Origin: an uncultured Bacteroidales bacterium
Lineage (GTDB): Bacteria > Bacteroidota > Bacteroidia > Bacteroidales > Muribaculaceae
Reading direction: 5' to 3'
Assembly (NCBI GenBank): GCA_902800715.1
Contig: CADCFN010000001.1
Span: 164,446-228,445 of the forward strand
DNA length: 64,000 nucleotides
Position 1 is the first letter of the stretch. Every line of letters begins with the position of its first letter. This document shows, one piece after another, positions 51,557 to 58,977 of the stretch. The translations under genes and the position numbers were made by a program. The notes beneath the pieces were generated by a model that had not been told where the DNA came from, ran no database searches, and saw only the letters and a list, made by a program, of their open reading frames with translations.

Positions 51557-51997
51557 ATGCACGCAGAGTTACAATTAGATAATCAAGTCTGCTTCCGCCT
51601 CTATACCGCAGCAAGGTTGGTCACGCAGGCCTATACGCCAATGCTGACGGAACTGGGTATCACCTATCCGCAGTATCTGGTGTTGATGGTGCTTTGGGAA
51701 AAGGATTGCCAGCCCGTGAACGACATCGCACACAGGCTGATGCTGGAAACCAACACCGTCACGCCACTGCTCCAACGCATGGAGAAACTGGGAATCATCA
51801 GCCGCAAAAGAGGGGAACAAGACAAACGTCAACACATTGTCAGTCTGACCGCAAAAGGTCGTGAGATGGAACAGAGAGCCTATGACCTCATCCCTACCGG
51901 CATGAGTGAACAACTCGCTTCATGCCCGCTGAAACTTGAGGATTACCAGCGCCTTGTTCAAGAACTTGACTCAATTATTAACACGTTTAAAAAATAA
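51557..51997 (+). CDS. ohrR: OhrR-like MarR-family regulator
   Basis: 146 residues. LDNQVCFRLYTAARLVTQAYTPMLTELGITYPQYLVLMVLWE is the OhrR N-terminus with the peroxide-sensing Cys12 in NQVC. LMLETNTVTPLLQRMEKLGIISRKRGEQDKRQHIVSLTAKG is the winged helix. Such repressors leave DNA when the Cys is oxidised by organic hydroperoxides. It is in the operon it would control, and three matching palindromes lie over the promoter, so autoregulation is likely. A second cysteine near 127 may matter. Confidence 0.88.
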   Translation: MHAELQLDNQVCFRLYTAARLVTQAYTPMLTELGITYPQYLVLMVLWEKDCQPVNDIAHRLMLETNTVTPLLQRMEKLGIISRKRGEQDKRQHIVSLTAKGREMEQRAYDLIPTGMSEQLASCPLKLEDYQRLVQELDSIINTFKK

Positions 51998-52004
51998 AGG
52001 AATT

Positions 52005-52190
52005 ATGGCACATCAATGCGAAAACTGCAAATTCCGTGCACACTACGACCAGAAACCCAACTCCCTGTTGGGCCGCTTCTGGCGGTGGCACATCAACTTC
52101 TGCCCAGGCTGGAAAGGCTATTTTACCAGCCTGAGCGACGAGCAAAAGGATGAACTCCGCAAGAAATATCAATTCACCAAATATCAGTAA
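52005..52190 (+). CDS. Small conserved Cys-rich protein (61 aa)
   Basis: ATG 52005, 7 bp after the regulator, ending 5 bp before the next gene. It reads MAHQCENCKFRAHYDQ, then LLGRFWRWHINFCPGWKGYF and a basic C-terminus. The CENC pair plus HINFC could bind a metal or be redox active. Similar small proteins recur in Bacteroidetes, without known function. Its tight position in the peroxide operon argues for a redox role. Confidence 0.75.
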   Translation: MAHQCENCKFRAHYDQKPNSLLGRFWRWHINFCPGWKGYFTSLSDEQKDELRKKYQFTKYQ

Positions 52191-52195
52191 CGAAT

Positions 52196-53332
52196 ATGAA
52201 AAAAGTGATTTTAGGCGTTATGGCTATCATGAGCGTACTGGGTGTATCGGCCCAAAGTATCTATGACTTCAAAGTGAAGGATGACATGGGCAATGACGTG
52301 TCACTTGCCGACTACAAGGGCAAGGTGCTGCTGATTGTGAACACCGCCACCCGTTGCGGCTTCACACCCCAATATGATGAGATGGAGGCACTCTACGAGA
52401 AATACCATGCCGATGGCTTTGAAATTCTCGATTTCCCCTGTAACCAGTTTGGCGAGCAGGCTCCTGGCACGATTGAGGAGATTCACCAGTTCTGTACCGC
52501 CAATTTCAACATCAAGTTCCCGCAGTATGACAAAATCGACGTGAACGGTGCTAATGAGTCGCCCCTTTTCACCTATCTGAAAGCACAGAAGGGCTTCGGC
52601 GGCTTTGACCTCAACGACCAGAGGGGCAAATTCATGGATGAGATGCTGCGCAAGCAGGATGCCGACTATGACAAGAAGAGTGACATCAAGTGGAACTTCA
52701 CCAAGTTCCTGGTATCGCGTGACGGACGTGTCATGAAACGCTATGAACCCACGGACAAGATGACTGACATCGATGCCGCTATTGAAATTGAAATGAACCC
52801 AGTCTTGAGCAGCATCATGGCCCGTCGCTCTATCCGCAAGTATTTGGACAAGCCTGTGGAGCACGAGAAACTGGAAATGGTGGTATGTGCCGGCATCAAT
52901 GCTCCGAGCGGCATGAACCGCCAGCCGTGGATTGTCCGCGTGGTGGAAGACCAGCAGCTGATTGCCGATGTGACTGAGGTCTATAAACGTCATAACCCCG
53001 AGCAGGTGAAGCGTGACAAGGACTTCAAGAACATGTTCCGCAACGCCCCTAACCTCATCTGCGTCTGCACACCCGCCGAAGGTGGCGGTGAACTCGATGC
53101 CGGCTTGCTGGGCGAGAACATGATGCTGGCGGCTCAGTCGATGGGACTCGGCACTTGCTGCCTGGGCGGTCCCGTGCGTTTCCTTAACGCGAATGCCGAC
53201 ACGAAGTTCTTCCTTGACCGTCTCGACATTCCCGAGGGCTACAAACTGAACTACATCCTCGCCATCGGCTATCCTGACGAGCAGCCTGATGCGAAGCCCC
53301 GAGATGCGTCTAAAGTAAAGTATATCAAGTAA
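52196..53332 (+). CDS. Glutathione peroxidase-nitroreductase fusion, exported
   Basis: 378 residues. Signal peptide at 1-20 (MKKVILGVMAIMSVLGVSAQ). Residues about 21-190 are a GPx domain with peroxidatic Cys54 (NTATRCGFTPQY), FPCNQFGEQAPGT and IKWNFTKFLV. Residues 201-378 are a nitroreductase domain: SIMARRSIRKYLDKPV (FMN phosphate site), APSGMNRQPW and GLGTCCLGGPV. An internal ATG at 52793 begins the second domain, so a shorter cytoplasmic product is possible. If exported, the FMN domain would lie outside the cytoplasm, which is unusual. Confidence 0.9.
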   Translation: MKKVILGVMAIMSVLGVSAQSIYDFKVKDDMGNDVSLADYKGKVLLIVNTATRCGFTPQYDEMEALYEKYHADGFEILDFPCNQFGEQAPGTIEEIHQFCTANFNIKFPQYDKIDVNGANESPLFTYLKAQKGFGGFDLNDQRGKFMDEMLRKQDADYDKKSDIKWNFTKFLVSRDGRVMKRYEPTDKMTDIDAAIEIEMNPVLSSIMARRSIRKYLDKPVEHEKLEMVVCAGINAPSGMNRQPWIVRVVEDQQLIADVTEVYKRHNPEQVKRDKDFKNMFRNAPNLICVCTPAEGGGELDAGLLGENMMLAAQSMGLGTCCLGGPVRFLNANADTKFFLDRLDIPEGYKLNYILAIGYPDEQPDAKPRDASKVKYIK

Positions 53333-53345
53333 TATAAGTATTGCA

Positions 53346-53909
53346 ATGAAAAGTTTCAATTCTAATGCGTGGATGCTTCCACAACCCGTACTGATTATCG
53401 GCACTTATGACAAGGACGGCAAGCCCAACGCCATGAATGCGGCATGGGGCGGCCAGTGGGACATGAAAGAAATCATGATTTCGCTCGGTTCGCATGCCAC
53501 GACTGATAACCTCAAGGACAATGCCGACTTCACTGTTACCTTTGCCACTGTCGGCACAATGGTAGCCGCTGACTTTGTGGGCATCGTGAGCGGTCGCAAC
53601 ACGCCCGACAAGATGGAGAAGACGGGCTGGACTGCCGAGAAAGCGCCCAATGTGAATGCTCCTGTATTTAAAGAGTTCCCGATGACCCTGGAATGCCGCG
53701 TGAAGGAAAAGCTCGATGAGTCGGAAGCGGGATACAATCTCGTGGCCGAAATCGTCAACATCCTCTGCGATGAGAAATTCCTGGCTGCCGACGGCAAACC
53801 CGATGTGGAGAAGATGGAACTCATCACTTTTGACCCCGTTCACCACACTTACATCCAGTTGGGCAAGACGGTAGGCAAAGCGTTCGCCGATGGCGCTCAA
53901 TTAAAGTGA
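53346..53909 (+). CDS. Flavin reductase-like FMN-binding split-barrel protein
   Basis: 187 residues, cytoplasmic. The split-barrel pattern MLPQPVLIIGTYDKDGKPNAMNAAWGGQWD, ISLGSHATTDNLKDNADFTVTFAT and the EFPMTLECRVKEKLDE segment are those of the flavin reductase-like family, which binds FMN and often passes electrons with NAD(P)H. It follows the fusion gene by 13 bp in the peroxide cluster. Partner unknown; it could reduce flavin for the neighbouring nitroreductase domain. Confidence 0.88.
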   Translation: MKSFNSNAWMLPQPVLIIGTYDKDGKPNAMNAAWGGQWDMKEIMISLGSHATTDNLKDNADFTVTFATVGTMVAADFVGIVSGRNTPDKMEKTGWTAEKAPNVNAPVFKEFPMTLECRVKEKLDESEAGYNLVAEIVNILCDEKFLAADGKPDVEKMELITFDPVHHTYIQLGKTVGKAFADGAQLK

Positions 53910-53943
53910 GAACCACAAACTGGGACAACTGTTTTTTACTGGG

Positions 53944-54765
53944 ATGAACAAAATTGTCAGCCTTCTCAAGCCCCTGATGCCGATACTCGCGGCGGCATAC
54001 GGCACTGCACTCATCTTTGTCACTGCAATGCCGATAGACGGTAATTCGCCAGGTTTTGGCGGCGAGTTACTGTCGTGGTTGCTCACATTGGCGGGAATTG
54101 GGTTGACACTATTTCTCGTTCAACGGGTAGAGCCGAAGTTGTTCCCTGATGCCAAACAATTTCAGCTCAAACGACCAATGGCACTTGTCATTGTCGGGTT
54201 GTTGCTCATCGCTCCACTCTGGTTTGTCACGAAGGAATATATCATATACGGTCTCATGCAGCTCGTACATTCAGTGCAGATGGAGCCAATCACCTACACG
54301 ACTCCAGAACTGCGTGAGGACCTGCTGGCCAGTGTTCATGCCGTGCTGCTTGCCCCAATACTCGAAGAACTGTGTTTCAGGCAAATGGCCATATCCCCCT
54401 TCCGCAGCCGTCGCGCACAGGTGGTAGTCTGTGTGGTGATGGCCATATTGTTTGGCATGCTCCACGTGAGGAATTTCCTTGGTGCATTCATTGATGCTAT
54501 GTTCTACGGGATGATATTTATCTGGTCGCGAAACATCTGGAATAGCGTGGCACTCCATGCTGGCAGTAACCTGACGGCAACATTGCTTGCTGTTTATTGC
54601 TGGCTAGGAATCGGTGACTTGCAGATGTCGAAAACACCACTTATCATTCTGACCGACGCCAAAGTTGTTGTCGGCAGCATTATCTTGTTTATAGTGGGAA
54701 TTCTGCTGATTAATACAAAGAGAAAGAAAACAGCAGCAGCATTAAGTGGGAATCGAGAGAGATGA
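53944..54765 (+). CDS. CPBP-family intramembrane metalloprotease (CAAX-like)
   Basis: 273 residues with about eight hydrophobic stretches. The three family motifs are complete: EELCFRQMAI (EExxxR), FGMLHV (FxxxH) and HAGSN (HxxxN). These enzymes cut membrane proteins or bacteriocin-type substrates inside the membrane. A small membrane gene follows 4 bp later, and both probably belong to the stress operon, though there is a 34-bp gap before this gene. Confidence 0.9.
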   Translation: MNKIVSLLKPLMPILAAAYGTALIFVTAMPIDGNSPGFGGELLSWLLTLAGIGLTLFLVQRVEPKLFPDAKQFQLKRPMALVIVGLLLIAPLWFVTKEYIIYGLMQLVHSVQMEPITYTTPELREDLLASVHAVLLAPILEELCFRQMAISPFRSRRAQVVVCVVMAILFGMLHVRNFLGAFIDAMFYGMIFIWSRNIWNSVALHAGSNLTATLLAVYCWLGIGDLQMSKTPLIILTDAKVVVGSIILFIVGILLINTKRKKTAAALSGNRER

Positions 54766-54769
54766 TAGA

Positions 54770-55060
54770 ATGAAGTCCAATTATTCACCCAAAGAATCCG
54801 TCTCACGCCTATGGCGGAGGTTGAAACACTGGCTGCAGTCACTATCTTTCAGGACCGGTGTCATCGTGTTGCTGTGCTGCATACCGTTCTATATACTGTC
54901 CTTTGCCCAAATGCTGCTGCCCATCAGCGTTTCGGCAAAGGGCATATTATGGACCATCCTCTTCGGACTGGCAAAAACCTGCCAATACGGAGGCCTGACC
55001 ATCCTCGGCGTTGAGGGCTACAAACGCCTAAAAAACAAGCTCAAACGCAAAACTTCCTAA
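54770..55060 (+). CDS. Small two-helix membrane protein (96 aa)
   Basis: ATG 54770 (longer frame from GTG 54746 overlaps the protease). Basic N-terminus MKSNYSPKESVSRLWRRLKHWLQ, then hydrophobic TGVIVLLCCIPFYILSFAQMLLPI and a second helix ILWTILFGLAKTCQYGGLTILG, ending in a Lys/Arg tail. It resembles a conserved Bacteroidetes protein of unknown function. Last gene of the cluster. Confidence 0.68.
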   Translation: MKSNYSPKESVSRLWRRLKHWLQSLSFRTGVIVLLCCIPFYILSFAQMLLPISVSAKGILWTILFGLAKTCQYGGLTILGVEGYKRLKNKLKRKTS

Positions 55061-55082
55061 CCTCCGATTTAGTTATTAGGCT

Positions 55083-55187
55083 TCTTTGTGCTGTAGAATC
55101 ATAACCAACCTTTGGCAATAACAAGGCCTTCTCGGGCGAAATCAAACCAAAAACCGATAGATTTCGCCCGAATAGAAATAATCATCC
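55083..55187 (+). repeat. Dispersed intergenic repeat, copy 1
   Basis: Similar over about 105 bp to 61850-61957. The core is CGGGCGAAAT-N18-ATTTCGCCCG (55133-55170), with identical spacing in both copies; the flanks align with point changes. Confidence 0.7.
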
Positions 55188-55281
55188 TAGATGATTTTTT
55201 TTAATATGAGTTAATTCTCTTTTTGGGTAGTTCTCCATTACAGATGATGCGGCAAGAGTCACTTATCATTTGCTCCACATA

Positions 55282-55353
55282 TTATGCCTCTTTCTGGGAT
55301 TGCAACTTGTCAGCAAACTCCAGCTGGAGGTCAGAGGCATACTGTATCTTCAT
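55282..55353 (-). pseudogene. 5' fragment of a metallophosphoesterase gene
   Basis: On the minus strand MKIQYASDLQLEFAD is the start of a calcineurin-like phosphoesterase, followed by a stop 23 residues in. The metal-binding DLH reads DLQ here. Only the first few codons remain; the rest is lost. Confidence 0.6.
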
Positions 55354-55384
55354 GGCTGTCACAGGGCAAATAACCATACAATAA

Positions 55385-55416
55385 TTTGGTAGTTTCATCA
55401 AAAAAGCATACCTTTG
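55385..55416 (+). promoter_or_regulatory. Promoter of the 283-residue gene at 55452
   Basis: TTTG (55385-55388), 20 bp, TACCTTTG (55409-55416): a full promoter 35 bp before the TTG start. Confidence 0.75.
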
Positions 55417-55451
55417 TAAACAGATTACGCCATAGAAAAGATTGACTCACC

Positions 55452-56303
55452 TTGGATGGTATATATTTGATTATTGATGACAATAATTCCCAATGCGGCA
55501 TTACCGACAGGCTGAAAACAGCCGTTGGGTTATGTTATGTTGCCCAACAAAACGGTATAAACTTCAAGTTCATACATCATGCCGGATTTGACATGAGGGA
55601 TTTCCTGTTGCCCAATAAAATTAACTGGGCAGCTGATTTTTCAGATATCACCCGCCTCCCTTGGAAAAAAAGGCACATCACCTACTTCCCGCCATTTACT
55701 GACTTTCCTAAGTTCAAGAAAGGTATTCAATATATATGCAAAAAGTATATAGGGAAAAACCTTATAGAAATGACAGGAGTTCAGGATTGGCAAAGGGTGT
55801 GGAGAGAATTGTTTTGGGATATGTTCAAGCCAAGCCCCAGAGTATTGGATGCACTGTCGCAGACTGTCATGCCTGAACATTATGCTGTCGTGAATGTCCG
55901 TTTTATCAATGCATTGGGCCATATGGAAGATGCTGATTATAACGCGCCATTCCCGGAAGAGGTCCAAGAACGCATTATTCAGTCTGTTCTCGATAAGATT
56001 GCTGAATGTGAAAGAGATTCGGATGTGCCAATCATCGTGTATTCGGATAGCGTCAGGTTCCTCAGAATCGCCGAAGAAAAAGGGTATCGGATATGTGACC
56101 CTGACGGTGTTGGACATATTATGAATGCAGAGATAGGAGACAAGGTAAATCTGATGACATTCGTCTACATGCTGCAGATGTCGAAGGCAGAGAAGATTTA
56201 TTCGATTCTGAATCTTGAAGGACTGCCATCAAACAGTTTGTATAAATCCCAGTATCCCCGATATGCTGCAATAATAGGTGACAAACCCTTTATTAGGCTG
56301 TAA
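55452..56303 (+). CDS. Protein resembling fucosyltransferase-like (GT-B) enzymes
   Basis: 283 residues from a TTG start; no in-frame ATG lies near it, and the promoter confirms this region. The N-terminus GIYLIIDDNNSQCGITDRLKTAVGLCYVAQQNGINFKFIHH resembles the opening GxSxxGxxDRL pattern of fucosyltransferase-like proteins. Later HYAVVNVRFINALGHMEDADY and VPIIVYSDSVRFLRIAEEKGYRI fit the same fold. Sequence is AT-rich relative to its neighbours. No other polysaccharide genes lie beside it, so substrate is open. Moderate certainty about family. Confidence 0.6.
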   Translation: MDGIYLIIDDNNSQCGITDRLKTAVGLCYVAQQNGINFKFIHHAGFDMRDFLLPNKINWAADFSDITRLPWKKRHITYFPPFTDFPKFKKGIQYICKKYIGKNLIEMTGVQDWQRVWRELFWDMFKPSPRVLDALSQTVMPEHYAVVNVRFINALGHMEDADYNAPFPEEVQERIIQSVLDKIAECERDSDVPIIVYSDSVRFLRIAEEKGYRICDPDGVGHIMNAEIGDKVNLMTFVYMLQMSKAEKIYSILNLEGLPSNSLYKSQYPRYAAIIGDKPFIRL

Positions 56304-56346
56304 TTGTTTTGGAAACAACAGAGAGCAAAAAACAATAATAACCGAG

Positions 56347-56371
56347 TCCACTTTAGAAAGTGGATTTTTTT
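56347..56371 (+). terminator. Terminator after the fucosyltransferase-like gene
   Basis: An 8-bp stem (TCCACTTT / AAAGTGGA), 2-nt loop and seven T. Confidence 0.8.
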
Positions 56372-56481
56372 GTCTGTCTTATTCCTAAGACCTCACTTGC
56401 CGAGGCAGAAGATTTTGGAACATTGATTATGGTATTAAGTACCTATTTTTAAAAAGTCCTCAAAATAAAGAATGAATTCTT

Positions 56482-56512
56482 TTTGTTCTGTCTTAGACTA
56501 ACACTATCTTTG
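56482..56512 (+). promoter_or_regulatory. Promoter of the GH97 gene
   Basis: TTTG (56482-56485), 19 bp, TATCTTTG (56505-56512). It puts the transcription start near 56516, so the in-frame start codon at 56483 cannot be used. Confidence 0.8.
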
Positions 56513-56536
56513 CAAAAAACTCTATTATACTGCAAC

Positions 56537-58483
56537 ATGGAAAAGAAATTATTGTCATTAATGCTGCTGGCAGTATTCAGCTTGATTGCCGCTGCTGCGC
56601 CGAGAGAGGAAACAGTCATCTCCCCTAACGGAAACATCAGAATTGAAGTCACCATCGGCGACCGATTACAGTATAGCGTCTATTATGGAGAGGAGCAGGT
56701 GTTGAAGGACAATGTCCTGACCTTGCAGGTGGGTAAGGAGCGATTTGGCCAAAGCCCTGTTCTCAAGGGCCTCAAGCACTCTAAGGTTGATGAGGTCATC
56801 AAACCTGTGGTGCCCATGAAGTATGCCACGGTGCCCAACAGGGCTAATCAATTGTCATTGACCTTCAAGAATGGTATCGGCGTGGATTTCCGTGCTTACG
56901 ACAACGGCATCGCTTACCGTTTCAATATCAACAAGGGTAAGGGAAAGGTGGATGTGGTGGACGAAGGCGTGGAGCTGAATTTTCCAGAGCCCTTCATCGC
57001 CCATATCTCGAAGACAGACTCCTATGCCATGTCGTGTGAGAAGCCTTACACTCACATCTCCACGTCCGAACTGGAGGTGGGGGACAAAATGACCTATCTG
57101 CCTATCCTGCTTGAAAGTCCACGGGGAACCAAGATACTCTTTTCTGAGAGTGATGTACGCGATTATCCCCATATCTTTCTGACACCTAACGGCAAGAATG
57201 GTTTTTCGTCTATTTTCCCCAAATCACCCGAAGCATGGGAGCCCAGTGGTGACCGCAGCTGGAAGATTACCAAGGAACGCGACTGCATCGCAGCCAGCGT
57301 TGACGGACGACGCACGTTACCTTGGCGCTTTGCTGTCATCGGTGACGATGCTACGATAGCAGGGAACCAGATGGAAGTCGTGCTGGGTGGCAAATGCGAA
57401 CTCGATGGCGTGTCATGGATTAAGCCCGGTCAAGTGAACTGGGACTGGTGGAACCACTGGACCGTGTGGGGCGTAGACTTTGAAACGGGCATCAATAATG
57501 ACACCTACAAATACATCATCGATGTAGCATCGGATTTAGGTGTGGAGTATATTTTGCTCGATGAGGGATGGAACAAGAGCGTGAAAGACCCCTTTACCAC
57601 TCGTGATGAGATTGACGTGAAGGAACTGGTAGACTATGGACGTGAAAAGAATGTGGGCGTCTGGCTATGGCTGTCGTGGCTCACGGTAGAGCATCACATG
57701 GACTTGATTCCTTATTATGCACAAATGGGTGTTAAGGGTCTGAAGATTGACTTCATGGACCACAGCAACCAGTGGATGGTCAATTATTATGAGCGCATAG
57801 TCCGCGAGTGCGCCAAGTACAAACTGATGGTGGATTTCCATGGCGCATTCAAACCCTCGGGACTGGAGCAGCGATTGCCCAACCTGCTGTCCTATGAAGG
57901 CGTGCTTGGGCTGGAGCAATGTGCCGGCTGTGAACCCAAGAACAGCATTTGGTTACCGTTTATGCGTAACGCCGTGGGGGCTATGGACTTTACACCGGGC
58001 GCAATGCAGAATGCCCAGCCCGAGGACAACAAGGGCAGTGGCTCCCTGCCTATGGGTGGCGGCACGCGCGCCTATCAGATGGCGCTCTACGTCTGCTTCG
58101 AAAGCGGCTTGCAGATGCTCGCCGACAGTCCTACTCGGTATCTGCGTGAAGAGGAGTGTGCTCGTTTTATTTCTTCGGTGCCCACGACCTGGGACGACAC
58201 CCGCATTCTTGCTGCAAAGGCTGGCGACTACTATGTTGTTGCCAAACGAAAGGGTGACCAGTGGTTCATCGGTGCCATCACAGGAGAGCGAAAGCAGCCC
58301 CTTGACTTGACCATCTCACTTGACTTCTTGACTAAACCTGGTCACCTAACCTATTTCCAGGACGGTCGAAATGCCCATCGCATCGCTGTGGACTATAAGA
58401 AGGGTGAGCAGACAGTAACCCCGCAGACCCAGTTACATCTTCATCTCGTCCGTAATGGCGGCTGGTGTGGCGTAATCAAATAG
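56537..58483 (+). CDS. Glycoside hydrolase family 97, retaining (alpha-galactosidase-like) type
   Basis: 648 residues from ATG 56537. Signal peptide MEKKLLSLMLLAVFSLIAAAA. N-terminal beta-sandwich (about 25-280), TIM barrel with WDWWNHWTVWGVDFETGINNDTYKYIIDVASDLGVEYILLDEGW, then GVKGLKIDFMDHSNQWMV and a C-terminal beta domain. The Asp in KIDFMD is the nucleophile of the retaining GH97b type (alpha-galactosidase); inverting SusB-like enzymes have Gly there. It probably acts on alpha-galactosides in the periplasm. Two small genes follow. Confidence 0.93.
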   Translation: MEKKLLSLMLLAVFSLIAAAAPREETVISPNGNIRIEVTIGDRLQYSVYYGEEQVLKDNVLTLQVGKERFGQSPVLKGLKHSKVDEVIKPVVPMKYATVPNRANQLSLTFKNGIGVDFRAYDNGIAYRFNINKGKGKVDVVDEGVELNFPEPFIAHISKTDSYAMSCEKPYTHISTSELEVGDKMTYLPILLESPRGTKILFSESDVRDYPHIFLTPNGKNGFSSIFPKSPEAWEPSGDRSWKITKERDCIAASVDGRRTLPWRFAVIGDDATIAGNQMEVVLGGKCELDGVSWIKPGQVNWDWWNHWTVWGVDFETGINNDTYKYIIDVASDLGVEYILLDEGWNKSVKDPFTTRDEIDVKELVDYGREKNVGVWLWLSWLTVEHHMDLIPYYAQMGVKGLKIDFMDHSNQWMVNYYERIVRECAKYKLMVDFHGAFKPSGLEQRLPNLLSYEGVLGLEQCAGCEPKNSIWLPFMRNAVGAMDFTPGAMQNAQPEDNKGSGSLPMGGGTRAYQMALYVCFESGLQMLADSPTRYLREEECARFISSVPTTWDDTRILAAKAGDYYVVAKRKGDQWFIGAITGERKQPLDLTISLDFLTKPGHLTYFQDGRNAHRIAVDYKKGEQTVTPQTQLHLHLVRNGGWCGVIK

Positions 58484-58519
58484 CATTTTGTTTGCAACGA
58501 TACAAGAAACTGAAGAATT

Positions 58520-58942
58520 ATGAAAACATACATCATGAGATGGAACCCGGAAATCAGCAGTAGCAAGATTGAGGATTTCCGTATGGCCTTAAAGAAATGG
58601 CCAATGGGGTTTCGTGGCAATTGGAGCATATATGAATGGGAACACGCCAAGAGTGGAGACGAATACTATATGATTCGCGTGGGTAATGGCCCTAACGGTG
58701 TGGTGTTCCTTGGGCATTTCCTAAGCGATCCATACGAGGATGACGATTGGGCTGGAACAGACAAGAAACGCCACTATGTGGATATCAGCATTGAGCATCC
58801 CTGCGACCCTGACTACCCCTATATCACTATCGAGCAACTGAGTTCCGTTCTTCCTGAAATAGAATGGGGAAAAGGTCATTCAGGTCAGTTGCTAACAGAC
58901 GAACAGGCGAAGAAACTGCATGAAGCATTCATGTTTGAGTGA
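58520..58942 (+). CDS. Conserved hypothetical protein (140 aa)
   Basis: Starts MKTYIMRWNPEISSSKIEDFRMALKKWPMGFRGNWSIYEWEHAKSGDEYYMIRVGNGPNGVVFLGHFLSDPYEDDDW. Cytoplasmic, Trp-rich, beta-alpha by pattern. The WNP...GD.YYMIRVG...GVVFLGHF arrangement resembles EVE/ASCH (PUA-like) small domains that bind modified nucleic acid, but this is only a resemblance. It lies 36 bp after the GH97 gene and 35 bp before the flavoprotein gene. Confidence 0.65.
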   Translation: MKTYIMRWNPEISSSKIEDFRMALKKWPMGFRGNWSIYEWEHAKSGDEYYMIRVGNGPNGVVFLGHFLSDPYEDDDWAGTDKKRHYVDISIEHPCDPDYPYITIEQLSSVLPEIEWGKGHSGQLLTDEQAKKLHEAFMFE

Positions 58943-58977
58943 TTTTTTAGAAAAGAACAATCAGTACAGTTCCAACG

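Noticed and set aside
56483-56536. Upstream start for the GH97 gene
   Set aside because: It lies before the transcription start predicted from the promoter at 56482-56512 and spoils the signal peptide.
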